Assembly: GCA_913063435.1 (NCBI GenBank)
Contig: CAJXYI010000020.1
Coordinates: 1-45,628 of the forward strand
Origin: an uncultured Actinomycetales bacterium
GTDB taxonomy: Bacteria > Actinomycetota > Actinomycetes > S36-B12
DNA length: 45,628 nucleotides
Direction of reading: 5' to 3'
Shown here: positions 16,340 through 24,691 of the stretch, in pieces
How positions within the stretch are numbered: the stretch's first letter is position 1
Layout: every line of letters starts with the position of its first letter
Made by a program: the position numbers and the translations under genes
The notes under the pieces: generated by a model
Database searches by the model: none
Told to the model about the DNA's origin: nothing
What the model saw: the letters and a program-made list of their open reading frames with translations, nothing else

Positions 16340-16345
16340 TAATCT
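16340..16345 (+). promoter_or_regulatory. Candidate leaderless -10 box (TAATCT) for the alpha-hydroxyacid oxidase gene
   Basis: TAATCT ends 6 nt before ATG 16352 and there is no ribosome site upstream of that ATG. The spacing matches the leaderless pattern seen at seven other genes of this window. Confidence 0.45.
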
Positions 16346-16351
16346 GGCGCG

Positions 16352-17596
16352 ATGGCCGAGCGTTCCGATGCGACGCGGCGCCGGATCCCGAAGTGGCAGG
16401 ACATCCGCCCACTCCTGGGGTTCCGGCGACCCACAGGGGATGCAGCACTGAACCGATCCGCCAGCGTCGCCGACATCCGTGCACTCGCCCGACGGCGGGT
16501 GCCGCGTGCGGTCTTCGACTACACCGATGGTGCTGCCGGAGACGAGTCCGGTCTCACACGAGCCAGGCGAGCATTCACGGACGTGCAATTCGATCCGCGG
16601 GTCTTGCGTGATGTGAGCACGGTCGACACGTCGACCGAGATCTTCGGTGCCCGGTCTTCGATGCCGCTGATTCTCGGGCCGACCGGATTCACCCGCATGA
16701 TGCACTATCGGGGTGAGATCGCGGTTGCAGCCGTCGCGGCCCGCGAACGACTGCCCTATGGCTTGTCGACACTCGGTACGACGTCGATCGAAGACCTCGC
16801 GGCAGCTCAACCCAACCTGGACCGCTGGTTCCAGTTGTACTTGATGACCGATCGCGGATACGGCAAGGAACTCATCGACCGCGCATGGTCAGCGGGCTAC
16901 CGCACCATCATCCTTACCGTCGACACCCCTGTCGCAGGTCGCCGACATCGGGATGTGCGCAATGGTCTGACGATTCCGCCGCAGTTGACGTTGCGCACGA
17001 TGGCCGACATGGCGGTGCATCCGCGCTGGTGGGGCAACCTCTTGACGACCGAACCCCTGCGCTTCGCCACGTTGAGCAGCACCGAGGGGACGGTCGCCGA
17101 TCTCATCGGTCGAGTCTTCGATCCGGCCATCACCCTCGACGACCTCGACTGGTTGCGCAGCGCATGGCCGGGAACACTCACGGTGAAGGGCATCCAGAGT
17201 GCTCAGGATGCTCGCCTCGTCGTCGATCACGGTGCCGATGGGGTGATCCTGTCCACCCACGGTGGTCGCCAACTCGAACGCCCACCGTTGCCGTTCGAGA
17301 TCCTGCCCGAGGTACGTGACGCACTCGGTGGCTCCACTCCGGTGTTCATCGACGGTGGAATCGTCAACGGTGCCGACATCGTGGCGGCCCTGTGCCGGGG
17401 TGCGGATGCGGTCGCCATCGGTCGCGCCTATCTCTATGGACTCATGGCCGGTGGGGAGGCCGGTGTGCAGCGGGTCATCGATCTGCTGCGCGGGGAGATG
17501 GAGACCACGATGCGGCTGCTCGGTCGGACGACGATCGCTGAACTCGGTCCCGATTGCCTGCGGATCGAGAACGCGGAACGAGGAAGGGATACCTGA
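16352..17596 (+). CDS. FMN-dependent alpha-hydroxyacid oxidase/dehydrogenase (LldD / lactate 2-monooxygenase family)
   Basis: The 414-residue TIM-barrel flavoenzyme has the family core: FDYTDGAAGDESG near the N-terminus, LGPTGFTRMMH (FMN site), ILTVDTPVAGRRHRDVRNG, VKGIQSAQDA with the FMN Lys, the catalytic His in LSTHGGRQLERPP, and IDGGIVNGADIVAALCRGADAVAIGR (phosphate site). It oxidises an L-2-hydroxyacid to the 2-oxoacid. LxTHGGRQ replaces the more common SNHGGRQ. It could feed the E1-like enzyme two genes upstream with a 2-oxoacid. Its stop overlaps the acetamidase start. Confidence 0.92.
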   Translation: MAERSDATRRRIPKWQDIRPLLGFRRPTGDAALNRSASVADIRALARRRVPRAVFDYTDGAAGDESGLTRARRAFTDVQFDPRVLRDVSTVDTSTEIFGARSSMPLILGPTGFTRMMHYRGEIAVAAVAARERLPYGLSTLGTTSIEDLAAAQPNLDRWFQLYLMTDRGYGKELIDRAWSAGYRTIILTVDTPVAGRRHRDVRNGLTIPPQLTLRTMADMAVHPRWWGNLLTTEPLRFATLSSTEGTVADLIGRVFDPAITLDDLDWLRSAWPGTLTVKGIQSAQDARLVVDHGADGVILSTHGGRQLERPPLPFEILPEVRDALGGSTPVFIDGGIVNGADIVAALCRGADAVAIGRAYLYGLMAGGEAGVQRVIDLLRGEMETTMRLLGRTTIAELGPDCLRIENAERGRDT

Positions 17597-18600
17597 TGGA
17601 GGTCATCGAATTCACCCCCACTCCGGAGCAGTACGCCTACACCTTCGGAGGGGTGGCACCGGTGATGCGCATCGCACCCGGCACGGCGCTGCGACTGTGG
17701 TCGGAGGATGCCTTCAATTTCGCGTTGCGCTCCACGTCTGACCTGTCCTCGCAGAAGGTCGATCTGCGCTTCGTCAATCCGCAGACCGGTCCGTTCTATG
17801 TGGAGGGCGCAGAACCTGGTGACACCCTCGCGGTGCACATCGTGGAACTGACCCCGGCCCGCGATTTCGGTGCATCGGCGGCGATCCCGTTCTTCGGTGG
17901 TCTCACCTCGACACCGGTCACGTCGATGTTGCAGGAAGCCTTGCCGGACACGACCTGGATCTACGACGTCGATTCGGCGAACAACACGATCGGCTTCCAA
18001 TCCCACGTCGGTGACTTCGAGGTGGCACTGCCGATCGAGACGATGCTCGGAACCGTCGGCGTCGCTCCTGGTGCGCAGGAGGTGCGCACCTCGCTTGTCC
18101 CCGAACGTTTCGGCGGCAACATGGATTCCCCCGAGGCGCGGGCGGGAACCACGATCTATCTCGGTGTCAACGTCGAAGGCGCGCTGTTCTCCCTGGGGGA
18201 TGGCCACTACCGGCAGGGCGAGGGTGAGTCCTGTGGCACCGCGGTCGAAGGTGCGATGAACTCCCTGGTCATCGTCGACCTGATCAAGGGCGCCGGCCCC
18301 GCCTGGCCGCGCTTCGAAAACGACGACTACTGGATGGCTGTCGGATCCGCTCGACCTCTCGAGGATTCCTGGCGGATCGGCAATGTCGAGATGGTGCGCT
18401 GGCTGGAACAGCTCTACGGACTGCACACCATGGACGCCTATCAACTGCTGTCCCAGGTTGCGCTCAGCCCCATCGCCAATGTTGTCGACGCGAACTACAG
18501 CGTCGTGGTCAAAGCACCCAAATCGATCCTGCCTGCTGCGACCGCCTACGACGGCATCCACGCAGATCTGCGCGCCAGAGCCGCAACCCTGCTCGGCTAG
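17596..18600 (+). CDS. Acetamidase/formamidase family protein
   Basis: The 334-residue protein of the FmdA/AmdA family contains GGNMDSPEARAGTTIYLGVNVEGALFSLGDGHYRQGEGE, the metal-binding core of the family with Asn, Asp and His ligands. It cleaves short amides to ammonia and an acid. The start ATG 17596 overlaps the preceding stop and follows AGGAAGGG. Amide cleavage fits a pathway that opens a nitrogen-containing ring, and it is the second amide hydrolase of the cluster besides the carbon-nitrogen hydrolase at 4840. Confidence 0.9.
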   Translation: MEVIEFTPTPEQYAYTFGGVAPVMRIAPGTALRLWSEDAFNFALRSTSDLSSQKVDLRFVNPQTGPFYVEGAEPGDTLAVHIVELTPARDFGASAAIPFFGGLTSTPVTSMLQEALPDTTWIYDVDSANNTIGFQSHVGDFEVALPIETMLGTVGVAPGAQEVRTSLVPERFGGNMDSPEARAGTTIYLGVNVEGALFSLGDGHYRQGEGESCGTAVEGAMNSLVIVDLIKGAGPAWPRFENDDYWMAVGSARPLEDSWRIGNVEMVRWLEQLYGLHTMDAYQLLSQVALSPIANVVDANYSVVVKAPKSILPAATAYDGIHADLRARAATLLG

Positions 18601-18645
18601 TCACCCGAACCCGCACATCGAACCCCCACATCGAAAGGCACCGCG

Positions 18646-19407
18646 ATGGATCTCAAAGCCCAAGGCCTCAATGCACTCGTCACCGGTGGCACCCGCGGTA
18701 TCGGCCGCGCCGTCGTCGCCGGCTTCCTCGACGAAGGCGTCAACGTCGCGTTCTGCGCGCGAGATGCCGAAGCCGTGGCGAGCACCGCGCAGGAGCTCAG
18801 CGGAAAACCCGCGCGTGTGATGGGGGCGTCCGTCGATGTCGGGGATGCTGCGGCGCTGAATGCCTGGGTCGAGGCATCGGCCGCGGAACTCGGCGGAATC
18901 GACATCGTGGTCAGCAACGTCAGCGCTCTGGCGATCCCCGATACCGACGAGAACTGGGAGGCCTCGCTCAACGTGGACCTCATGGGAACCGTCCGGTTGG
19001 TGAAGGCCGCGATGCCGCACCTGGAGAAGAGCAGGGCGGGATCCATCGTCACGGTCTCCAGCGTCAGCGGCCGCGAGGTCGATTTCGCCTCCGGCCCCTA
19101 TGGCACGGTCAAGACAGCGCTCGTCGGCTACACCCAGGGCCTGGCCTTCCAACTCGCCGGCAAGGGCATCCGCGCCAACACCGTGTCGCCGGGCAATACC
19201 TATTTCGAAGGCGGGGTGTGGGAGCAGATCAAGGAGGGCAATCGCGAGTTGTACGACATGGCACTGGGCTTGAACCCGACGGGGCGCATGGGCACGCCGG
19301 AGGAGATGGCCGCCGCGGTGGTGTTCCTCGCCTGCCCGATCTCCAGTTTCACCACGGGGACGAACCTCGTCGTCGATGGGGCGTTGACTCGCGGGATTCA
19401 CCTGTAA
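18646..19407 (+). CDS. Short-chain dehydrogenase/reductase
   Basis: The 253-residue classical SDR has the cofactor motif TGGTRGIGRAVV (residues 16-27), the NVS structural motif (SNVSAL), catalytic Ser in VTVSSVSG and Tyr-x-x-x-Lys in YGTVK. An Arg-rich first loop (CARDAEAV) suggests NADPH preference. The C-terminus FTTGTNLVVDGALTRGI is typical. In the Rut pathway a reductase (RutE or YdfG, the latter an SDR) reduces malonic semialdehyde; this SDR could do that step, but it could equally serve another alcohol. It lies 45 nt after the acetamidase with GAAAGG as ribosome site. Confidence 0.92.
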   Translation: MDLKAQGLNALVTGGTRGIGRAVVAGFLDEGVNVAFCARDAEAVASTAQELSGKPARVMGASVDVGDAAALNAWVEASAAELGGIDIVVSNVSALAIPDTDENWEASLNVDLMGTVRLVKAAMPHLEKSRAGSIVTVSSVSGREVDFASGPYGTVKTALVGYTQGLAFQLAGKGIRANTVSPGNTYFEGGVWEQIKEGNRELYDMALGLNPTGRMGTPEEMAAAVVFLACPISSFTTGTNLVVDGALTRGIHL

Positions 19408-19424
19408 GTCGCCACGATTCGCAT

Positions 19425-19430
19425 TAGCGT
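19425..19430 (+). promoter_or_regulatory. Candidate leaderless -10 box (TAGCGT) for the acyl-CoA ligase gene
   Basis: TAGCGT ends 7 nt before ATG 19438. It supports that ATG over the GTG at 19429, which would lie inside the box. Confidence 0.45.
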
Positions 19431-19437
19431 GCCCACC

Positions 19438-21000
19438 ATGATCATTCACTCCAGCCCGCTACCGGACGTCGAGATCCCCGATGTCCCCGTGACCGAGGTC
19501 GTCCTACGCCGAGCAGCCCAGGTGCCCGACCGGATCGCCCTGCTCGACGGCCCGACCGGACGCAGCCTGACGTATGCGCAATTGTCCGCGGCCATCCACG
19601 CTTTCGCCGGTGGTCTGGCCGATCGCGGCCTCGGCCCAGGCGACACCATCGCGCTGATGTCGCCGAATATCCCCGAATTCGCGATCGTGTTCCACGGGGC
19701 GGCCGTCGCAGGTGTGGCGGTCAGCACGATCAACCCGACCTACACCGCCGAGGAGGTGCGCTTCCAACTGCGCGACAGCGCAGCGGTGCTGCTGGTGACC
19801 ATCGAGATGTTCGTCGACACTGCCCGTGAGGCGATCGAAGGGACCGACGTCGATCAGATCGTGGTGATCGGTGCTGCGGTGCCTGACACGATCGCGTTCA
19901 CCGATCTGTTCGGCGAACCGATCGAGCAGGTCCCGGTGGATGTGAACGAGCACGTCGTGGTGCTGCCCTATTCCTCCGGCACGACCGGCCTGCCCAAGGG
20001 AGTGATGCTCAGCCACCGCAACCTGGTCGCCAACATCATGCAGATCGAGCCGGGTCTATCCGTCGAGGGGGACGAGGTCGCGCTCGCGGTGCTCCCGTTT
20101 TTCCATATCTACGGCATGCAGGTGCTGATGAACGGGATGCTCGCCCAGGGCGCGACGGTCATCACCATGCCGCGCTTCGATCTGGAGCAGGCCCTCGCCC
20201 TGATCCAGGACCATCGGGTCACCCGGTTCCTGGCCGTGCCACCGATCGTCCTGGCACTGGCCAAGCACCCGATGGTCGAGCAGTTCGACCTGTCGAGCTT
20301 GAAGCAGGTGTTCTCCGGAGCGGCACCACTGGGTGCGGAGGTCGCCGCTGAGGCCGCCGCCCGCATCGACTGCGAGGTCGTCCAGGGCTATGGCATGACC
20401 GAACTCAGCCCGGTCACGCACCTGACCCCGATCGGTGACTACAAGCCCGGCACCGTCGGGGTGACGGTGGGCAGCACCGCCTGTCGCATCGTCGATCCGG
20501 CGACGGGCGAGGATCAGGATGTCGGTGGCGAGGGTGAACTGTGGATCTCGGGACCGCAGGTCATGAAGGGCTACTTGAACAATCCCGAGGCGACCGCGGC
20601 CACCATCGATTCCGACGGCTGGCTGCACACCGGGGACATCGCCGTCATCGACGCCGACGGGCACGTCTCGATCGTCGATCGGCTGAAGGAACTGATCAAG
20701 GTCAAGGGCTTCCAGGTCGCCCCGGCCGAACTCGAGGCCATGCTGCTGACGCACCCGGCGGTGGCTGATGTGGCGGTCATCGGGGTCGATGACCCCGAAG
20801 CCGGTGAGGTGCCCCGTGCCTATGTCGTGCTCAAGCCCGATCAGCAGATCAGTCCCACGGATCTGACCTCCTTCCTCGCCGAGCGGGTGGCCACCTACAA
20901 GGTCGTGCACGACATCGTGTTCACCGAAGAGATCCCGAAGTCGGCCTCGGGCAAGATCCTGCGTCGCATGCTGCGCGATCAGGCCCGCAGCGAGTCGTAA
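19438..21000 (+). CDS. Acyl-CoA synthetase, 4-coumarate-CoA-ligase-like
   Basis: The 520-residue ANL-superfamily ligase has all core motifs: P-loop YSSGTTGLPKGV, YGMTE, LHTGD, the hinge DRLKELIKVKGFQV and the catalytic Lys in PKSASGKILRRML. The reaction adenylates an acid and transfers it to CoA. The class acts on aromatic or medium-chain acids; the exact acid is not readable. It follows the SDR but seems to have its own leaderless start. It may prepare acyl-CoA substrates for the HMG-CoA-lyase-like enzyme, although the two are far apart in the cluster. Confidence 0.93.
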   Translation: MIIHSSPLPDVEIPDVPVTEVVLRRAAQVPDRIALLDGPTGRSLTYAQLSAAIHAFAGGLADRGLGPGDTIALMSPNIPEFAIVFHGAAVAGVAVSTINPTYTAEEVRFQLRDSAAVLLVTIEMFVDTAREAIEGTDVDQIVVIGAAVPDTIAFTDLFGEPIEQVPVDVNEHVVVLPYSSGTTGLPKGVMLSHRNLVANIMQIEPGLSVEGDEVALAVLPFFHIYGMQVLMNGMLAQGATVITMPRFDLEQALALIQDHRVTRFLAVPPIVLALAKHPMVEQFDLSSLKQVFSGAAPLGAEVAAEAAARIDCEVVQGYGMTELSPVTHLTPIGDYKPGTVGVTVGSTACRIVDPATGEDQDVGGEGELWISGPQVMKGYLNNPEATAATIDSDGWLHTGDIAVIDADGHVSIVDRLKELIKVKGFQVAPAELEAMLLTHPAVADVAVIGVDDPEAGEVPRAYVVLKPDQQISPTDLTSFLAERVATYKVVHDIVFTEEIPKSASGKILRRMLRDQARSES

Positions 21001-21065
21001 TCTCGTCTCGGGTTCCCTTCCCGCTGCGGGGAGTGATTCCCAGACTCGCCCAAGAGTGCTCGTGA

Positions 21066-21094
21066 TGACCGGGGGTGCCTGCACCGTGCATAAT
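21066..21094 (+). promoter_or_regulatory. Possible promoter of the L,D-transpeptidase gene
   Basis: TGACCG (21066-21071) and CATAAT (21089-21094) are 17 nt apart, about 107 nt before the chosen start. An imperfect 18-nt tandem repeat (GGATGCGGGAAAG at 21162 and 21180) lies in the leader or N-terminal coding part. Confidence 0.35.
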
Positions 21095-21201
21095 TGGGTC
21101 GACCAGTGGTCTATCCCGGGATATGCCCGGACGGGCTACCGAGGCTGACGAGCATCACAGTGGATGCGGGAAAGACAGCGGATGCGGGAAAGGACGTGGG
21201 G

Positions 21202-22533
21202 GTGCGCAGCACACTCAAGCGGAGCATCATCGCCACCGCCGCCGTCAGCCTCATCCTTCCCAGCTGGTTGACCGGTGTCGCTAGCGCTGACGTCGTGGTT
21301 GCCGACGACACCGTCACGACCGAGCCGTCACCCTTCCCCGAACCAACTGAGCCCGAGCCGACCGAGCCCGCGCCTATCGACCCCGAGCCGATCGAGCCCG
21401 CGCCTATCGAGCCCGAGCCGATCGAGCCCGAGCCGATCGAGCCCGAGCCGATCGAGCCCGAGCCGACGAAACCGGCACGGCCGGAAACCCGCGGGGTGAA
21501 GTTCGTCATCGATGGACAGGCGGTGCGCCGATCGGCCAGAGTCGCACCCGGAACGGTGGTGAAGATCGCCAAAGTTCATCCTGATTCGGAAGTCACGATC
21601 GTGCACGCCAGGAATCCGGAAGTGACCTTCACCGTCCGCGAGACGCGCAAGGCGCGGGTGTTCCTCAGCCCACCGCTGCCGCCGAGCACCCCGGTGCGCA
21701 TCGTCGTCCGCGGTTCGGATGGTTCGGTGGCAAAGGTGCGGGTGCGAACCCAGCGGGCGCCGAACACCTTCTCGGTGTCCGTCAGCCCCAGCGCCAACAG
21801 CGGTGTCTATGGCGCGGGTATCCCGTTGCGAGTCACTTTCAGCCGCCCTATTTGGAACAAGGCCGCCGTGGAAAAGGCCCTCACGGTGGAGTCGACCAAT
21901 AAACTCGGCGCAGCCTCGTGGCACTGGGTGTCCTCCACCCAGGCGGTGTTCCGACCCAAGAAGTTCTGGCCCGGCAACACCACCATCACCCTCGATGCCG
22001 ACCTACGCGCGGTCGAAGGTGCACCGGGATGGTGGGGTCCGAAGGTGAAAAGTTCCTTCCGCATCGGTGATCAGGTCGTCATCCGGACGAACTTCCGGAC
22101 CCACAAGCTGACCTATATCCGCAACGGGAAGAAGGAGAAGTCCTTCCCGATCTCCGGCGGCAAGGCCGGCTGGGAGACCAAGAACGGCGTCAAGCTCATC
22201 ACCACGCACGAGAAGCAGCGCCGACTGGTCAACCCCGATCCGGTCGATGGCTGGGATGTGCTCACCAACTATGCGATGCGCCTGACCCAGGATGGCGAGT
22301 TCATCCACGACGCGCCCTGGAATTACTACATCGGTCGTTACAACACCTCACACGGCTGCACCAACATGTATCTGTCCGATGTCCGGTGGTTGTTCAACAA
22401 CACCCGCTTCGGGGACATCGTGGTCTCTGGCGGATCATCGCGCGATGTCAGCAAGAGCGAATACCTCGCCGGCTACTGGAACTATTCCTGGAAGGAATGG
22501 ACTGCCGGCTCCGCCCTACGCAAGCGCCGCTGA
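21202..22533 (+). CDS. Secreted L,D-transpeptidase (YkuD) with Pro/Glu-rich stalk
   Basis: The 443-residue protein has a signal peptide (basic RSTLKR, hydrophobic SIIATAAVSLILPSWL, cleavage near ASA). About 50 residues of Pro/Glu repeats (PIEPEP) follow, then Ig-like domains as in mycobacterial Ldt proteins, and a C-terminal YkuD domain starting near VVIRTNFRTHKLTYI. The catalytic motif is HDAPWN...SHGCTNMY with Cys386. It forms 3-3 peptidoglycan cross-links or attaches proteins at the cell surface. GTG 21202 has AAAGGA 7 nt upstream; the frame is open to 21094 and a longer start is possible. The C-terminal extension after the domain (YWNYSWKEWTAGSAL) is usual for actinobacterial Ldts. Confidence 0.92.
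   Translation: MRSTLKRSIIATAAVSLILPSWLTGVASADVVVADDTVTTEPSPFPEPTEPEPTEPAPIDPEPIEPAPIEPEPIEPEPIEPEPIEPEPTKPARPETRGVKFVIDGQAVRRSARVAPGTVVKIAKVHPDSEVTIVHARNPEVTFTVRETRKARVFLSPPLPPSTPVRIVVRGSDGSVAKVRVRTQRAPNTFSVSVSPSANSGVYGAGIPLRVTFSRPIWNKAAVEKALTVESTNKLGAASWHWVSSTQAVFRPKKFWPGNTTITLDADLRAVEGAPGWWGPKVKSSFRIGDQVVIRTNFRTHKLTYIRNGKKEKSFPISGGKAGWETKNGVKLITTHEKQRRLVNPDPVDGWDVLTNYAMRLTQDGEFIHDAPWNYYIGRYNTSHGCTNMYLSDVRWLFNNTRFGDIVVSGGSSRDVSKSEYLAGYWNYSWKEWTAGSALRKRR
21340..21475 (+). repeat. Pro/Glu codon repeat in the L,D-transpeptidase stalk
   Basis: Units close to GAGCCCGAGCCGATC repeat in frame and encode E-P-E-P-I and variants. This is a wall-spanning spacer that can vary in copy number by slippage. 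Confidence 0.8.
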
Positions 22534-22580
22534 CCCCCTCGTCCAACCGCAGAAGGCACATACGCAGCAGGCACAAGTAT

Positions 22581-22611
22581 CGAAGGCCGCGCCCCCAGGG
22601 CGCGGCCTTCG
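22581..22611. terminator. Bidirectional intrinsic terminator
   Basis: A perfect 13-bp stem (CGAAGGCCGCGCC / GGCGCGGCCTTCG) with a 5-nt loop separates the convergent transpeptidase and small lipoprotein genes. Confidence 0.85.
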
Positions 22612-22627
22612 ATGTCTGACAGGTGGA

Positions 22628-23014
22628 CTAGCGCAGGGCGCAGAGGGTGTCGCGGAAGTCGCTGGGCACTCCCTCGCCGCCGCCGTCGGCGCACACGGCA
22701 TCGCGCTGGTTCAGCGCCCAGTTCGCGCCCTCGGCCTGGAACAAGAACACCTCGGTGCCCTCGACTCCATTCTCATCGGTGCCCACGGACACCAGGGCGA
22801 AGCCGTCCTTGCACTCATAGGACTGGAACGACGCGTAGGCAGCGCCTGCCGCTTCCTGGCCCAGTTCCTCCATCGTGGCCTGATCGCAGGTGGCCGAACC
22901 GCCGCCACCATCGGCATCGTCGCTGCCACCGCAGGCCGCAAGGCCGAGGGCCAAGGCGGCTGCGCCGGCGGTGATGGTGAGGGAGCGGGTGATCTTCTTC
23001 GAGGTAGTCATCAT
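22628..23014 (-). CDS. Small secreted lipoprotein of unknown function
   Basis: The 128-residue product has a lipoprotein signal (KKITRSLTITAGAAALALGLAAC, Cys28). A Gly/Ser/Asp-rich linker and a domain of about 80 residues with four further cysteines (TCDQAT, YECKDG, AVCADG, TLCALR) follow, likely two disulphides. I do not recognise the family. The start is ATG 23014: a -10-like TAACGT ends 6 nt upstream, fitting a leaderless mRNA. Its start overlaps the stop of the truncated aquaporin frame, but this looks accidental. Confidence 0.8.
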   Translation of the reverse strand: MMTTSKKITRSLTITAGAAALALGLAACGGSDDADGGGGSATCDQATMEELGQEAAGAAYASFQSYECKDGFALVSVGTDENGVEGTEVFLFQAEGANWALNQRDAVCADGGGEGVPSDFRDTLCALR

Positions 23015-23424
23015 GGGTGCACGTTAAGACACTCCCGTGACGTATTCGCGACGACACCCACATGTGGGTTCGCCCGTGACCAGATCGAGACGTGCGGGAT
23101 ATCCCTCGCGCCGGCGACGCCACCGGGGAATTGCACGACCCAGTAGCCGACTGCCTCGCTCGCGGGCATCCGCCGACCCATCAGCATCGCCAGGGTCACT
23201 GCCGGATTCACGTGAGCACCCGAGATCGGCCCGATCGCATAGGCCAGGCCGAGCAGCACGAGTCCGAATCCGAAGGCCACGCCCACGACACCTGAGCCGG
23301 GGCCGTTGCCGTCAGCTCCGACGACGGCGGCGATACCGAATACGGCCGTGCCGACGGCAAGGAATACCAACAGAAACGTGCCGATGAACTCCGCGATCAG
23401 CTTGCGGGACAGGGATGCGGGCAC
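23011..23424 (-). pseudogene. Aquaporin / MIP-family fragment, truncated after the first half
   Basis: The first ~105 residues are a clear MIP N-terminal half: TM1 (LIAEFIGTFLLVFLAVGTAVFG), TM2 (GVAFGFGLVLLGLAYAIGPISG), the first NPA box (GAHVNPAVTLAML) and the start of TM3 (EAVGYWVVQFPGGVAGA). After that the frame turns into non-homologous sequence and stops at 137 residues. Aquaporins are about 230-270 residues with a second NPA box, which is absent here. The 3' half has been deleted, bringing the lipoprotein gene up to the break. GAGGAGG precedes the GTG start, so the fragment could still be translated, but it cannot form a normal channel. Confidence 0.82.
23021..23026 (-). promoter_or_regulatory. 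Candidate leaderless -10 box (TAACGT) for the small lipoprotein
   Basis: It ends 6 nt before ATG 23014 and lies inside the decayed tail of the aquaporin frame. There is no Shine-Dalgarno sequence there. Confidence 0.4.
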
Positions 23425-23629
23425 CGATTCCTCCTCGAGTGAAGCCCGTGATCCGGGTGAGGCTTACCGTAGAGGTGTCCGGTTCCCCTGTGCGGTCGAC
23501 ACGCAGTCTGGTGTGGTCGTCGATGACCCGGCACCCCTAGACAGATAGGCCGCGTGTTCGGCTACCCGTCCACAAGAATCTGACCGGTCTGTTCCATTCA
23601 TCCAGCGCAGTGCGGCACACGATGGACTG

Positions 23630-24691
23630 ATGCGCATTGCCGTCATTGCCTCGGTTGCCCATGCGTGCCCACCGCGCGCCTATGGTCCCTGGGAACTCAT
23701 CGCCTGGTTGCTCGCCGAGGGACTGACGAGTCGGGGACATGACGTGACGTTGTTCGCGACGGCGAATTCATCCACGACAGCGCGATTGAGTGCACGAGTC
23801 GCCGAAGGCTATGAGGAATCCGACCGCATCGACGCACAGGTCGCCACCACGCTGCATGTCGCACATGCGATGGAACAGGCGGGGGAATTCGATGTGATCT
23901 GCAATCAATTCGACTTCCATGCAATAGCTTTCGCGCGAATGACAGCCACACCTATAGTGACGACGATCCACGGGTTTTCCAGCGAAAAGATCGTGGAGGT
24001 GTATCGCGAATACGATGCCGAAACTCATTACGTCTCCATCAGTGAAGCCAATCGACATCCCGATGTGACCTACGCCGCCACGATCCACCATGGGATTCCG
24101 GTCAGTGAGGTTCCCGTCGGAGGTGGGAGCGGCGGATATCTCGTTGCGGTGGGACGTATTCATCCTGACAAGGGAACGCACGCCGCCATCGACATTGCCC
24201 GGGCCTCAGGTTTGCCGCTGTTCATCGCCGGAACGGTGCATGATCACGACTACTACCGGGAGCGGGTCGCCCCCCACGTGGACGGAGTGAGGGTGCATTT
24301 CCTCGGAAATCTCGATGCGGCACGGCGTGACCACCTGGTGGGAGGGGCAGCAGCCCTGCTGCATCCCATCGGTTTCGACGAGCCCTTCGGTCTTGCTGCG
24401 GTGGAGTCGCTGGCTGTGGGAACCCCCGTGATCGCCTTCGATCGCGGTTCCATGCCCGAACTGATCGATCCAGGACGCACGGGATTTCTCGTGGGTGATG
24501 TCGATCAGGCCGTCGATGCGGTGCGCGAGGTCCATGCGCTGGATCGCAGGGCGTGTCGCCACGAGGCGGAGCGGCGTTTCAGCGTCGACCGGATGGTCGA
24601 CGACTACGAACGACTCTTTCAGGACGTCATCGACCGAAGTGTCATACGGGCCACTGCTCATCCATCCAGAACCACAGATCCTCTGCGCTGA
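23630..24691 (+). CDS. GT4-family glycosyltransferase
   Basis: The 353-residue GT-B fold protein has the N-terminal MRIAVIASVAHACPPRAYGPWELIAWLLAEGL donor-loop region, GGYLVAVGRIHPDKGTHAAIDIA at the start of the C-terminal domain, and the EX7E-type motif in GFDEPFGLAAVESLAVGTPVIAF, which binds the nucleotide sugar. The acceptor is unknown. It stands alone on the plus strand; CACGAT ends 6 nt before the ATG and may be a weak leaderless -10 box. Its last 50 nt overlap convergently with the sulfotransferase gene, so the two mRNAs would be complementary there. Confidence 0.9.
   Translation: MRIAVIASVAHACPPRAYGPWELIAWLLAEGLTSRGHDVTLFATANSSTTARLSARVAEGYEESDRIDAQVATTLHVAHAMEQAGEFDVICNQFDFHAIAFARMTATPIVTTIHGFSSEKIVEVYREYDAETHYVSISEANRHPDVTYAATIHHGIPVSEVPVGGGSGGYLVAVGRIHPDKGTHAAIDIARASGLPLFIAGTVHDHDYYRERVAPHVDGVRVHFLGNLDAARRDHLVGGAAALLHPIGFDEPFGLAAVESLAVGTPVIAFDRGSMPELIDPGRTGFLVGDVDQAVDAVREVHALDRRACRHEAERRFSVDRMVDDYERLFQDVIDRSVIRATAHPSRTTDPLR

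Noticed and set aside
21340-21475. Possible CRISPR-like or non-coding repeat
   Set aside because: The units are in frame and encode a Pro/Glu spacer inside the L,D-transpeptidase; there are no unique spacers.
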